Source: Adenophora triphylla var. japonica
Taxonomy: Eukaryota; Streptophyta; Magnoliopsida; Asterales; Campanulaceae
Length of the DNA stretch: 64,000 nucleotides
Reading direction: 5' to 3'
Assembly: GCA_022495995.1 (NCBI GenBank)
Contig: JAFEMH010003633.1
Location: 1-64,000 of the forward strand
Shown here: positions 23,593-33,919 of the stretch, piece by piece
Position numbering within the stretch: position 1 is the first letter of the stretch
Layout: each line of letters starts with the position of its first letter
The notes under the pieces: model-generated
The model's input: only the letters and a program-made list of their open reading frames with translations
Database searches by the model: none
What the model was told of the DNA's origin: nothing
Position numbers and translations under genes: made by a program

Positions 23593-23722
23593 TTATATAT
23601 TTTTACTTACAATTTCGTCAAAAAAATCTTAATTAACTAACATTGTTAACTTTGAACACTAAATTAATAAAAATGAAACATTAGAACCCTGACACACCCC
23701 TAACATTTGAACCTAAATTGTA

Positions 23723-23839
23723 CTCCCTCCGTCGCAAAATGTTTGTCCAATTTGATTTTTTTGTTGAACTTTGATCACAAATTTACGAGAGATTAATTAT
23801 GTTCATGAAATTCTAAAAGTTGTTGTTAATAATATTATT
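23723..23839. mobile_element. Left half of a MITE split by the gypsy element
   Basis: Begins CTCCCTCCGTCGC after TA and continues with sequence matching the first half of the intact MITE at 48304-48537. It stops at TTATT, the target duplication of the gypsy insertion. The right half is 36162-36278. Confidence 0.9.
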
Positions 23840-24496
23840 TGATGCTGCAGGAATTGTGCTTATCAATCTTCCTCCACGTGGCAGGACTGATCACCTGGCT
23901 CCTTGACCTGAAATCAGAACCCACGACTAGCCGGATGTGTCTCCGGCGAAGACGCTCGGGCGTGAGAGTAAGATCACAGTTGTATAAAGCTCAAAATGTA
24001 TTGAATAATGAACTCAGAATACAAAATGGCAGTTACCTTTCACCGTTTGGTAGTGATGAAGTATTTATAGACAAGAGTGATGTATTTTTGGGGAGGCGAC
24101 ATGTGCTCAGAGATTGTAGCGGCGATTACTTGATTGTGGGAACGTGTCTATAACGGCCCTGATTTGTAGGGATGTGGTTATGAGAATTGTTCAACCAAAT
24201 ACGCCTTCAAGTATCAAGTCGTCACTTGTTAATTTAGGTCGAGGTCGCCATTCGAGGAATGGTCGACACATTGTCGAGTAGAGCATGGTTCGTACCCGAG
24301 TTATAATATGGATTACGAGGTCGGACTAAGTTAAGTCGGGGCACAGTGAGCCGGACCGTGGGCTTAGTCGGCGATCCTTGAGATGGGCTTTGGGCCCTGT
24401 TTTGATTGGGCCAGCCTTATTGAGAATGTGGGAGTCCAGGCTGTCCGTGATTGGGCTTTACTCGTTTGGCCCAACTCGACACTTTTGGTATGTTCA
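23840..24496 (-). repeat. 3' LTR of the Retand-like element (657 bp)
   Basis: On the plus strand it starts TGATGCTGCAGGAATTG and ends GGTATGTTCA; on the element strand that is TGAACATACC...GCATCA. It matches 35493-36156 over its whole length with scattered substitutions and small indels. A TATA-like AGTATTTATAGAC (about 24059-24071; TATAAATACT on the element strand) lies inside. Confidence 0.92.
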
Positions 24497-24511
24497 GTGG
24501 CCCCCAACTTT
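24497..24511 (-). other. Polypurine tract of the Retand-like element
   Basis: On the minus strand AAAGTTGGGGGCCAC directly precedes the 3' LTR. A very similar AAGTTGGGGGCCAC precedes the LTR at 42294 in another element of this window. Confidence 0.8.
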
Positions 24512-24980
24512 CGAGTTGACTTCGTCGACTTGGAAGTTAAGAAAATGTTTGATAAGAATGGTTTTACTCGCAGGTCGCTGCAAGTTTTTGAAGTAGGTCG
24601 ACAATGATGACGTGGCACAATCCCGGTCGTTGGCGATGAACGGTAGGAGATGAAGGAGCGCCGGTTTTAGTAATGATTGCAATTCTGACGCTTGGAACTC
24701 CTTCTCGGAAACCGTTTCCGCCATTAATATGGAAATTATTTTTTGAATTTTCTTTTTTCCTTTCCAATCTTGGAAAATATAAATTGCACCTTCCTTCTCT
24801 GTTTAGAACTTTTACCGTTTTCAAGCTCTTGAGAATCTCCGGCGAAAATAGCGAAGAAGCAGTTGAGTTAAATTGGGCTTCCGTCTTTGGTACCAGCTTC
24901 CTACTCCGACCTTTGCAAAGGTATTTCTTTCCCCTTCTTTCTTTAGGGCTTTAATTTCTGTTCTATCTTTGATTTCCGCC
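24512..24980 (+). promoter_or_regulatory. Upstream region of the antisense ORF, with TATA-like box
   Basis: Between the LTR and the plus-strand ATG at 24981 there are about 470 bp without coding sequence. AAAATATAAATTGCACC at 24773-24789 is a good TATA candidate on the plus strand, about 200 bp ahead of the ATG, followed by a C/T-rich leader. The equivalent region of the fragment at 22395-22700 also has a TATA-like GCGTATAAAGG on its coding strand. Promoter activity is inferred. Confidence 0.4.
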
Positions 24981-27900
24981 ATGGCTAGAACCTTTAGTAG
25001 CGAGCCAGGAGCTTGGTATGGGTGCTTGCACTATTAACTTGGTAGGGTTTACAAGAATATGAACGGTGAGTGGAGAGAAGCGTCTTTGGATGAATGTGCC
25101 TCCATTTTAACCAAGTGGGAATTAAATTTTAGTGAGATAGGTTTGCCCATTGTAGGGGACGTTGAAAACCTGGTAGTCGATGATTCAAATATCGTCACCT
25201 TCCATCTATTCCATGAACTGCTCGACCATATTACTTTGTTCTACGTTAGGGATGTCCTCAAACCATCCTTCCTTAGGAATAGGATAGGCTTTCCAGGGGA
25301 GTCTAGGTCGTCCTTAGGTAGGTCGGCGGAACATGATCATAGGGCGACTCCCTGTTTCCTCTTTTGTTTGTACGAGATATGACGACCCGAGGTGGAGCCA
25401 CGGCTTCAACTTCTTCGGGCCCCAGGATAGTAAATGCATTTGGGTCGATGTGGTGCCGAGCAAGAACGAGAGGGGCTATGTGCCCCAAAGACCTACCCGT
25501 GGGAGGAAAAATATGGAATCCCGTTATGATGTGATCTCTGACTTACGTAGGGTAGATAGGGCGGACTTTAGGGTGACCATCCTTAGTCGAAAGAATTTTT
25601 GGCCAAATACCGTGCTACCTTCACTAGAGATGCTACTAAGGTCGCTTTCTTTTATGGGCAGTTCGAGTGGGTTGAGGTTGCCGTTGGATCCCTTTATCAA
25701 TGAATTCCTCGAGTGTATGGATGCCCTCCCTTGACTTAGGGCCAACACTTGTAGAGTCTTGGTATGTTTTGCGATGGTGTGTAGGTTTTTGGGCCATGAG
25801 CCTTGTATGAAGGTTTTTAAAGAATTTTTGGTGCTAAGCTTGATAAGCATGATTGGGGAATTAGTACTCCTCCAAGCCCAACTCTCCCAAGTTGTTTGCC
25901 AACCTTCCCAATAAACACAATTGCTTTGGAACTCGCACGTAGTTTTGGTTGAAGGCGATTTGGGATGGGAATTTCCGTTGCCCGATGATGAATACGATGT
26001 TATCGGTGAGGACAATTCGGAGCCTCCTTGGTACCAAACTTTGTACAAAAAGGCTGTGTGCGTTGGTCAAGGATGGGCCTATCGGTGGGAATCCTTAGGA
26101 ACAACCAAATACAACTATATCCAAGCTGGGATGATGCCTGGAGATGGAGTAGTGGAGCCCCTTGTTCCTGTGTTGAGATGCCAGATGTACCCTGATTTGG
26201 TTACTCACTCCTTGGGTAGATTTGAGGAGAATTGCCAATTTTGCCAGAAGACAGACAATTATTGCAAGGAAAATGGAGAACACATTGGTGGTAAGGGTTT
26301 ACTCGTTTCCCTTCACTAGCTCGTCCACTGTTAACTTGCATAAGTAGCTCTTTATAGGCGCACAGAAATATTTTGAGCTGCATACACAACTCTTAGCTCG
26401 TCCATCGCTTGCTCGTACGTAGAACTAGTTAGCTCGTACATAGAACTATCTCGAATTGCCACTCTGTACTTATCAAATTGCCTGCTCGTATGTAGAATTA
26501 GTTAATTCGTACATAGAACTGCTTTGCATCGTATCAATTACTTCGTTATAGAACAGTTTAGCTTCGTACATAGAAGCGCTTTGACTTGCCGAGCTAATAC
26601 TTGATTACTTTGATGTCATACGGTTTGACTCTGAACAAGAAGCGGCAATGGTTCGAATAGTAGGGGTGTCGAGATAAGAAGAAAGCTAAGAAAGCCCGTG
26701 GGGCGACCAATGCTAGAGCGAGTAGAGAGAGGAGAGGCTGCTGCGAGGAACAATTTCTTGCCCAAGGACTTGGGTGGGATGATCCCCATGGAAGAGGCGA
26801 GTTGGAAAATCCCTCGCCGAGTGGGACCCCCTGCGCCAATGTTAATGAAGGAGGTGATGAGTCCAACAAAGTCGGTTAGACCCGGCTTGAGTTCGACCCA
26901 ATCTACGTGCCAATCTTTGTAACCTCGGGTCTTTGGGGTAAGTGTGGTTAGTCCTCGAGATCATCGTCGATATTGATGATGATGCCATGGAAGAAGATGA
27001 TGATGATCGTCCTTTGAGCTCGCGGAAGAGGTCTCGATCCGAGAAAGGTAAATCTGTGTCCTCGAGCCAATTGCCTCCACCAACTTCCTCTCCCCCAGTA
27101 AAGAGTCTCTGGAAGAAATGATGAGGAGGTTGAGTGACGTCCCTCCTCTCGAAGGACTCATTGCACAGTCGCCGCTACCCGAGACATGAACTTGGGTCGA
27201 GGTGATTGTGAGAAGAGAGCTGTGGATGTGGGTCTGTGGCTCGGTTGTTGATAAGGGCATAACGCTGAAGAATTCTCGGCTCGATGCAGGATGGCTCATT
27301 GCGAGGTAACTTCCCACTTTCTCTTTCTTTCTAGTCGCTTATTCTCTTACTCGATCAACTGAAATTACATGCTAACACTTCCTTGATTTCTACGGAATAT
27401 AGAATCTCACCATGGTCGAGCGGGTTAAGAGCTCTGGAGGGCCTCCATTGAGAGGGAGAGCGAGGCCCTCAAAGATTATTCCAAAAAGGCTAAAGAGCTT
27501 GCGGATATGAAGGAGAAGTACAACGATCTAGACAATTCATATGAAGCCAATGAGATGGTAAAGACAAAAGCCTTGTCCAGGCCTTGAAGTTACAGAATCC
27601 AAACTCGAGGAAGTGACCTCGAAAGGGATCTTTGAGCGCCTTGCTCATGAGAAGACGAAGGTCGAGCTTACCACCGTCTCCAAGCTTCTCGCGAGATAAA
27701 GATTCTTTTTTGAAAGAGCTTAACGAGGAGCACAACTCAGCTCGAGCTAAATGGAAGGAGGCTCTGGAGAAGGCTGGCCCTGATGCTGTGGATAAGTTCA
27801 AGGAGGGAGACGAGTTCTATAATGCCATTGTGGCCAAAGCACAAGATTTTCTTGAGGTCGGCAAGAGGCATATGGCTCGTCGAGCACTGGTGGATCCCAC

Positions 27901-28237
27901 AGCTACAGTTACCATCGAGCAATTAGCTCGTTGGTTTTCTGAGTCTCAGTTCGACATGGAAGCTCGCAGGGGTCACTCGCTCGTCCCCTATCTTGAAAAT
28001 GACTTGGCCTTCATTGCCCAAGAGGATGAAGAGGACCATTGTGAGAAGTGGGAAGCTCCCCCTGTGGCCGACAGGAATTTTGATGTTGTTCTACAAGAAC
28101 TTGAGGATGCTGCCACCATGGATGAAGATAATGAGCGAGGTTTATTGAGTCGGGTAAACCCATTGACCCCGGCAACAAGGAGATGGGGAGGGTCGAGCTG
28201 CTGCGACGACCAAACTAATGTCGGCCGGGACTCTTAA
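24981..28237 (+). pseudogene. Antisense ORF of the Retand-like element (gypsy-type transposon domain), decayed
   Basis: Plus-strand coding region opposite to gag-pol. ATG at 24981 is in a good context (CCGCCATGGC) shared with the copy at 22395. The first part (25059-25290) has ECASILTKWELNFSEIGL. Then come RWSHGFNFFGPQ, a segment with LPLDPFINEFLECM and RVLVCFAMVCRFLG (25670-25790), and LVEGDLGWEFPLPDDEY (25945-25995). This order resembles the plant family described as putative gypsy-type transposon domain (PF04195, from memory). The C-terminal part (27632-28237) is Lys/Glu-rich and probably coiled coil. Several stops and at least one intron-like interval (26297-26600) break it. In Grande-type elements the function of this ORF is unknown. 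Confidence 0.65.
26300..26590 (+). repeat. Short dispersed repeats in the antisense ORF interval
   Basis: Between coding parts of the antisense ORF, a motif like GCTCGTACATAGAACT recurs about six times with variations (26406, 26433, 26485, 26504, 26553). The stretch begins near GGTGGTAAGGG, a possible 5' splice site, so it may be an intron. No coding potential was found. Confidence 0.45.
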
Positions 28238-28589
28238 ATTGTTTAGTTGAATTTGTAATGAACAAGCCCCAACAAACATTTTTGTTTTTTGCTCTAACAT
28301 TATCCGAATGCCTTGGCCCGGTTTTTGGGAGGCAAAATATTTTTGTAAGTTAATTTTGTCTAAGTCTTAGCCCGTTTTGGGAGACTTATCTCTATCATAG
28401 TGACTTTATTTATTGCATGTTGTATGCTTTTTAAAGTAAACGTCGAGCTAGATACGGATAGGATGAATGAGTGAACTTGAGCCTAGAGGTGACTTGATCT
28501 TTATTTATTTAGTCGACCTCGGACTTGCTTAACTTTTTGTGAATGAGATTGACTATGAGTCGGAACACTGCTCACACTACTTGAAGGCG

Positions 28590-29215
28590 ACCTAGGGTCT
28601 AGCTAATTAGAATAAGCTGACTAAGAGTCGAGTTAGTTAGAACGAAGTCGACTAAGAGTCGGACTTGTTAATTGAACAAGGCGATTAAGAATCGAGCTAA
28701 TTAGAACAAAGCTGACTAAGAGTCGAGTTTGTTAGAACGAAATCGACTAAGAGTCGGACTTGTTAATTGAACAAAGGCGATTAAGAATCGAGCTAATTAG
28801 AACAAAGCGACTAAGAGTCGAGTTTGTTAGAACGAAATCGACTAAGAGTCGGACTTGTTAATTGAACAAAGGCGATTAAGAATCGAGCTAATTAGAACAA
28901 AGCTGACTAAGAGTCGAGTTTGTTAGAACGAAATCGACTAAGAGTCGGACTTGTTAATTGAACAAAGGCGATTAAGAATCGAGCTAATTAGAACAAAGCG
29001 ACTAAGAGTCGAGTTTGTTAGAACGAAGTCGACTAAGAGTCGGACTTGTTAATTGAACAAAGGCTGATTAAGAATCGAGCTAATTAGAACAAAGCGACTA
29101 AGAGTCGAGTTTGTTAGAACGAAGTCGACTAAGAGTCGGACTTGTTAATTGAACAAAGGCGATTAAGAATCGAGCTTGTTTAAACGAAGGCGACTAAGAG
29201 TCGAGCTTGTTGGGG
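28590..29215. repeat. Tandem array, ~95-bp unit of three ~32-bp subunits
   Basis: About six higher-order units between the antisense ORF end and the pol stop. Each has three related subunits of the form GACTAAGAGTCGAGTTTGTT followed by AGAACGAA or AATTGAACAAAG. Every subunit contains a small inverted repeat (CGACTAAGAGTCG). Tandem arrays in the 3' untranslated region are known for Tat-lineage elements and can seed satellite DNA. Confidence 0.9.
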
Positions 29216-29327
29216 TTATTGAAACACTATGCTTGATGGAGTGAGCTGCGCTTTTCATTGAAGTATAGAACATGCTTACATCAATCGACACTAGAACTAC
29301 CACAAACTTGAACTTTGAAACTAAAAG

Positions 29328-30420
29328 CTAGAAGTAGTATTTGATGAGGTGAGTAGCATGCCAAGGATGTTTCAACTCGTCACCTCAGGGATGAGCTATC
29401 ATGTAGGTTCCTTCCTTGACGACTCGAGTGACTACATATGGACCTTCCCGGTTAGGAGATAGCTTGTTCTGTTTGGGTCCTTCTACCCGTTGCCTCAATC
29501 TTTCTCAACACATAATCTCCAACTTGGAAAGACCTTGCCTTGACCTTCTTGTCGTGATAACTTTTAGTTCGCTTGTAGTTGACCATTCGGAGGTAAGTGT
29601 TTCTCGTTTCTCATCGACTAGATCCGGGTCGATCAATCTATTGGTATCATTTTGCTCTTGATTGAAGAAAGTCACTCTAGCATGGGGAATCGAGCTCGGC
29701 GGGTGCCGTGGCCTCGACCCGTATGTGAGAGCAAAAGGGGTTTCCCAGTAGGCCCCAGAGTGGTTGTACGGACGCCCCGAAAGAGCGAGGGGAGTTCGTC
29801 CAAACAATTGTTACGTCGACCTACGAGTCCGGTCTTGAGCGAAGATAGAACAAGTTTATTTCTTTGCCTCGGCTTGGCCATTTCCTTGAGGATAGGCGAC
29901 GAAGATTTCCAATGTTTGATTCCAACTCGCTTCATCTACGCCGAAGGTGCAGGAGAACTTAAACCATTGTCGGACACTATAGCTCGAGGAAAACCAAGCC
30001 GACACCAAATGAAGTCATGAATAAAGTTGATAGCATTTTCCTCGTGATGCGAGCTAATGGTTTGGCCTCAACCCATTTTGTGAAGTAATCTATGGCGACG
30101 ATCACATACTTGCGGTTTCCTCGGGCGGGAGGGAAGGGTCCAATCAGTCGACGCCCCACATGTCAAATGGCCAGGCTGCGATCACGAGTGCACGCTGCAT
30201 TGTAGGCACGTGGGGAAGGTTGGCAAACCTTTGGCATTGATCACATTGCTTTGAACAAAGTTGTGAGTGTCGGCTCATGTGTGGCGATAGTACCCCCAAA
30301 GTGATTAACTTGTCGGCAGAGTCACGGCCCCAGGTGTCCACCACAAATTCCACTATGTACTTCGTGTATCAATAGGGCGACCTCTTGAGGGTGGATGCAC
30401 TTTAGTAATGGTCGAGTATA
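29328..30420 (-). pseudogene. Gypsy integrase, broken
   Basis: Zinc-finger part: a decayed HEVHSGICGGHLG start and CDQCQRFANLPH (30220-30260). Core: GPFPPARGNRKYVIVAIDYF with TKWVEAKPL (30060-30150) after the first catalytic Asp, then IVSDNGL (about 29965-29985) with the second Asp, then a GNGQAEA segment (about 29875) with the Glu. C-terminal part: LSPNREGPYVV and HPWHATHLIKYYF, ending with a TAG stop at 29328-29330. The three catalytic residues are readable but in different frames. This copy cannot integrate on its own. Confidence 0.85.
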
Positions 30421-30988
30421 AGATCTTACGAGCAGTCGCCTCCTTGAATGACATACCTTGGAGCTTTCTTTTTGATAGCTCGAGCCTTCTTATCGTCATC
30501 GCGGCTCTCCACTTTCTATGTATGCCTTCATTTCCTCGATCCAACACTTCTCCACGAGTCCAATTTCTTGAGGGATCATCTATGCATTGAATTTTTACTC
30601 TTTCATAGGCTGGACTTTCGAGGAAGGAGATAGGTTCATCATGTGGTTCATCCGAAGTGGCTAACTTCGAGAGGAGGTCGGCTAGCTCATTGTCTTCTCG
30701 TCCAATTCTTTGAATCTCCCGAATTCCAAATCTTTTATCGGTTCCTTCACCGGAGTCGCAAAGTATTTGATCGGTGTGGCACTAAGTACCTCGTACTCGC
30801 CTCGACTGGTTGACTATCATTTGTGAATCACGGTAGGCTATGATCTTAGTCGCTCCAAAACACTTGGCGTATTCTATAGCCGCTATCAAAGCTTCATATT
30901 CGGCACTGGTTGTTGGAAGCATCGAATTTGAACCTTAATGACTCCTCGTATACCGTCCGAGTTACGGTTCAATTAGCACTATCCCCGC
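30421..30988 (-). pseudogene. Second (archaeal-type) RNase H of the Retand-like element
   Basis: Minus-strand segments AEYEALIAAIEYAKCFGATK and IIAYRDSQMIVNQS (about 30810-30905) match the core of the additional RNase H of Tat elements, including its conserved Glu and Asp. It is followed by a connector with KAYIESGE (about 30520) toward integrase. Frames change repeatedly. Confidence 0.75.
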
Positions 30989-31660
30989 TCACTTGCTATT
31001 CTTAGTTGCGATCCGTGCTGAATAGACCTTCCAACAATCGTCGAGGTAGGCGATGGCGACACAGGACTCTAACTCCTTCCCTTTAGCCTTCTCTTTTGGA
31101 GCTCGGCGCTCGTCGTCTTCCTTGGTGAACGTAAGCTCGACCAAGAAGTCGGCTAGAGCTTGAGCCTTCAACGCCTTTCGAGGTCGATACTCAATGTCAA
31201 ATTCGGTAAGGGCAATTGACCCAATTGAGAAGTCGACCTGAACTCTCCGGCTTGTGAAGAATTTTTCTTAGGGAGCATTTGTAAGAACCACAATTGGATG
31301 AGCCGAGAAAATAAGCTCGCGGCTTCCTTGAAGCCACGACTAGGGCATAGGCGACCTTCTCGGCATTGTAGTATCTGCTCTCTACATCGATAGGGCCTTG
31401 TTGATGTAGTATGCGGCTTTTGAAACCCCTCATCTTCTCTAACCAAAACCGCCCGCTTGATTTATCTCCCACGGATAAATACACAAACAAAGTTTCACCG
31501 GTGGTCGGGCTACTCGGGAGAGGTGGAGTAGCGAGGTAATCCTTGATTGTTGGAACGACGAATGACATTCGGTCGTCCATTCAAAACTTTTCGTCCCCTC
31601 GATGCTTTGAAGAAGGGGAGAGACCTCTCTGTGACTTTGATATGAAACGACCAAGAGGCT
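30989..31660 (-). pseudogene. First RNase H of the Retand-like element
   Basis: Segments in order: SVGDKSSG, RYYNAEKVAYALVVASRKPR, YFLGSS, LRKILHKPESSGRLLNW (31197-31580), then MKAQALADFLVELTF (31126-31171). This is the standard gypsy RNase H layout directly after RT. A frameshift lies near 31190 and another near 31600. Confidence 0.85.
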
Positions 31661-31733
31661 GCTACCCTTAGTTAAGTCATTTGCATCTCTTTGACAATGG
31701 TGGGAGCCTTCATGTCGACTAAAGCCTTGATTT

Positions 31734-32435
31734 TTACGGATTAGCTTCTATACCCCGTTGAGATACCATGAACCCAAGGAACTTTCCAGCAGCTACACCA
31801 AATACACACTTGCTAGGGTTGAGTTTCATGTCGTTTGCTCTTAAATTGGCGAACGTTTCCCTTAGGTCGACCACGTGACGTCCAGTCTTTGTTTTGATGA
31901 CCATATCGTCGACGTAGGCCTCCATGTTTCGGCCAATTTGAGAAGCAAAGACTTTGTTCACCATCCTTTGATAAGTTGCCCTTGCATTCTTCAATCCAAA
32001 TGGCATCATGTTGTAGCAGTAAATGCCTCCAGCTGCTTGAAATGCCGTCTTGATTATGTCATCCTCATGCATCTTAATCTGGTGGTAACCTGAGTAAGCG
32101 TCGAGGAAGCTGAGGGTTGAGTGACCAGCAATGGAATCGACTAGCTTGTCGATTCTAGGAAGGGGATAGCTGTCCTTGGGGCAAGCAAGATTGAGAGTGG
32201 TGAAGTCGACACACATCCGCCATTTGCCGTTTGATTTCTTCACCATGACCACGTTGGCCAACCACGTTGTATGAGTGGCCTCTTTGATTATCCCTGCATT
32301 TAAAAGTTTTTGTACCTCGATTTTTATGGCCTCTTCCTTGTCGCGAGCAAAGCTTCTTAATTTTTGGGGTCTAGGCTTTATGGTCGGGTTGACTTCCAGT
32401 CTGTGAACAGCGACCTCCTCCTTGATTCCCCTCAT
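31734..32435 (-). CDS. Gypsy reverse transcriptase, open
   Basis: A 233-residue open frame covering most of the RT domain. It begins with HRLEVNPTIKPRPQKLRSF, contains WLANVVMVKKSNGKWRMCVD, the palm segment SFLDAYSGYHQIKM, MPFGLKNARATYQRM, and the catalytic YVDD at 31905-31916 (AYVDDMVIKT). It then runs to GKFLGFMVSQRGIEANP. All expected catalytic Asp residues are present. The ATG is internal to the polyprotein rather than a start. The thumb continues in another frame below 31734. It is the best preserved coding segment of this element. Confidence 0.9.
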   Translation of the reverse strand: MRGIKEEVAVHRLEVNPTIKPRPQKLRSFARDKEEAIKIEVQKLLNAGIIKEATHTTWLANVVMVKKSNGKWRMCVDFTTLNLACPKDSYPLPRIDKLVDSIAGHSTLSFLDAYSGYHQIKMHEDDIIKTAFQAAGGIYCYNMMPFGLKNARATYQRMVNKVFASQIGRNMEAYVDDMVIKTKTGRHVVDLRETFANLRANDMKLNPSKCVFGVAAGKFLGFMVSQRGIEANP

Positions 32436-33059
32436 GTCTTCTACCCTCCATGCAAAGACATCATTACTTTCCTTGAGTAGCTCGATGATTTATGCTCGCT
32501 CCTCAGCGATATTTGCTTCCCAATCTGAATTTTTGGTCGGGGTAGGAAAGGTTGGTGATTGCGACTCTAGCTCATCCATGACTTCTAGCTCTGGTCCATC
32601 CACTGAATTGTAGAGTCTCAATGATTATCTCCTTAACCCTTTGTCTCTCCTCGGCCCTCGGATGTGGAGCTTCTTACGCTATCATATCATCTAACTTGTC
32701 TGCAACCTCGCGGTGGTGGTGGTGGCCCCGAGTTATTGTCGAGTGAAGGCATAGGTTGCCTATGATGACTTGGTAGACCATAACTACATACTGAATCGAC
32801 CTCGGTGGTGTTAGAGTGACGTGTCGACTCAAGCATGACCTCGTCATTTGAGCGATAGGTCGACTCTTCCACGTCGGTGATTGTTGACAGTCTGGTAGTT
32901 TTGGTGACTGATTGAGACAACTTTAAATAACCATCTGCAGTCTCAATTTCCAACTCCCTTTTCTTTCTTTCTCTGAGAACATGATCAAGGTAGGCTCGAG
33001 CTGTGCCTTGTACACACCCTACTCCAGCGGGTGTAGGGAACTTGACTCGCTGATGAGGG

Positions 33060-33345
33060 ATCGATGCCACCATTCCAAGAGCGACGACCTGGGATACCAA
33101 GTATAGCGGCATAGTCACTATTTACATCAATCACTATAAATTGTACCTTTGATACGATCTTGAGGGGGTGTTGGCCTAGGTCGACGTCGAGCTCTATCTT
33201 GCCTTTTGCATCAACTCGATGATTGGTGAAGCCCTCCAATCTACCATCATATCTCTCCAACTGCTCATCATTAAGACCCATTTCTTTAAAAGTTTTGTAG
33301 AACAAAATATCCTTGCAGGCCCCCGTGTCGACTAAGAGTACGCTC
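33060..33345 (-). pseudogene. Gypsy aspartic protease
   Basis: LLVDTGACKDILF with the active-site DTGA at 33319-33330, followed by FKEMGLNDEQLERYDGRLEG and then VQFIVIDVNSDYAAILGIPG, the second conserved strand region. Most lies in the frame 32985-33305; a frameshift near 33305 separates the active site from the rest. It cleaves Gag-Pol in relatives. Confidence 0.8.
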
Positions 33346-33635
33346 GTCGTACATCCGTCAATGAGACTGGGATGACGAGAACTTGCTCTCTAGCCGCCAT
33401 GTTAGTAGCCAATTCATGGGGGAAAAAGGCGATTGCTTCATCTCGACTTCTCTTCTTGGAGCACATGGGGAGCCTTATTGAGTTGGAAGATTTTGTGCTT
33501 GATGGCCGTGTTGCTTGCTTGCTCTGTAATGACCCCCGGGTTCAATCTAGGTTGCCTAGGTCCCTGTTGTCCATCTGTTGGCCGATCGCCTCCACCGATC
33601 GAGGCCTTTTCACGTAAGCTTCGAGTCTCCACAGT

Positions 33636-33735
33636 CGACCATTCTCTGGATGATACGCTTTAATCCCAAGCAATCCTCTGTGAGATGACCAGTGTCTTTG
33701 TGGTAGTCGCAGTACTTGCTATTGTCCCTCCTAAA
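33636..33735 (-). pseudogene. Gag zinc-knuckle-like segment
   Basis: Minus-strand YCDYHKDTGHLTEDCLGLK matches the CxxH...GHxTxxC segment found between Gag and protease of Tat elements. The surrounding frame is open for about 40 residues. Confidence 0.75.
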
Positions 33736-33919
33736 CTTGTTGCCTGGATTCATTGGGACTGGAGGAGCCAGCTCGACGGCATTCATAATTTACATTCGAC
33801 TCACCGTAAGGGGAGTGAAAGCCTCGGAGCACTTTCTCTGTTGCCCTAGTCCTGTTCTTTCCATTTTTATTATTTCCTCCATTCTTGTTGGAGTCTTTCT
33901 TATCATCGAGGCCTCGACC

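Noticed and set aside
25524..26070. Minus-strand frames of up to 174 residues
   Set aside because: They lie opposite the antisense ORF, whose residues match the second copy at 22151-22395; the minus frames resemble nothing.
28590..29215. Regular direct repeats that could suggest a CRISPR array
   Set aside because: The intervening sequences are themselves repeated, the unit is a 95-bp tandem repeat inside a plant retrotransposon, and no cas genes exist.
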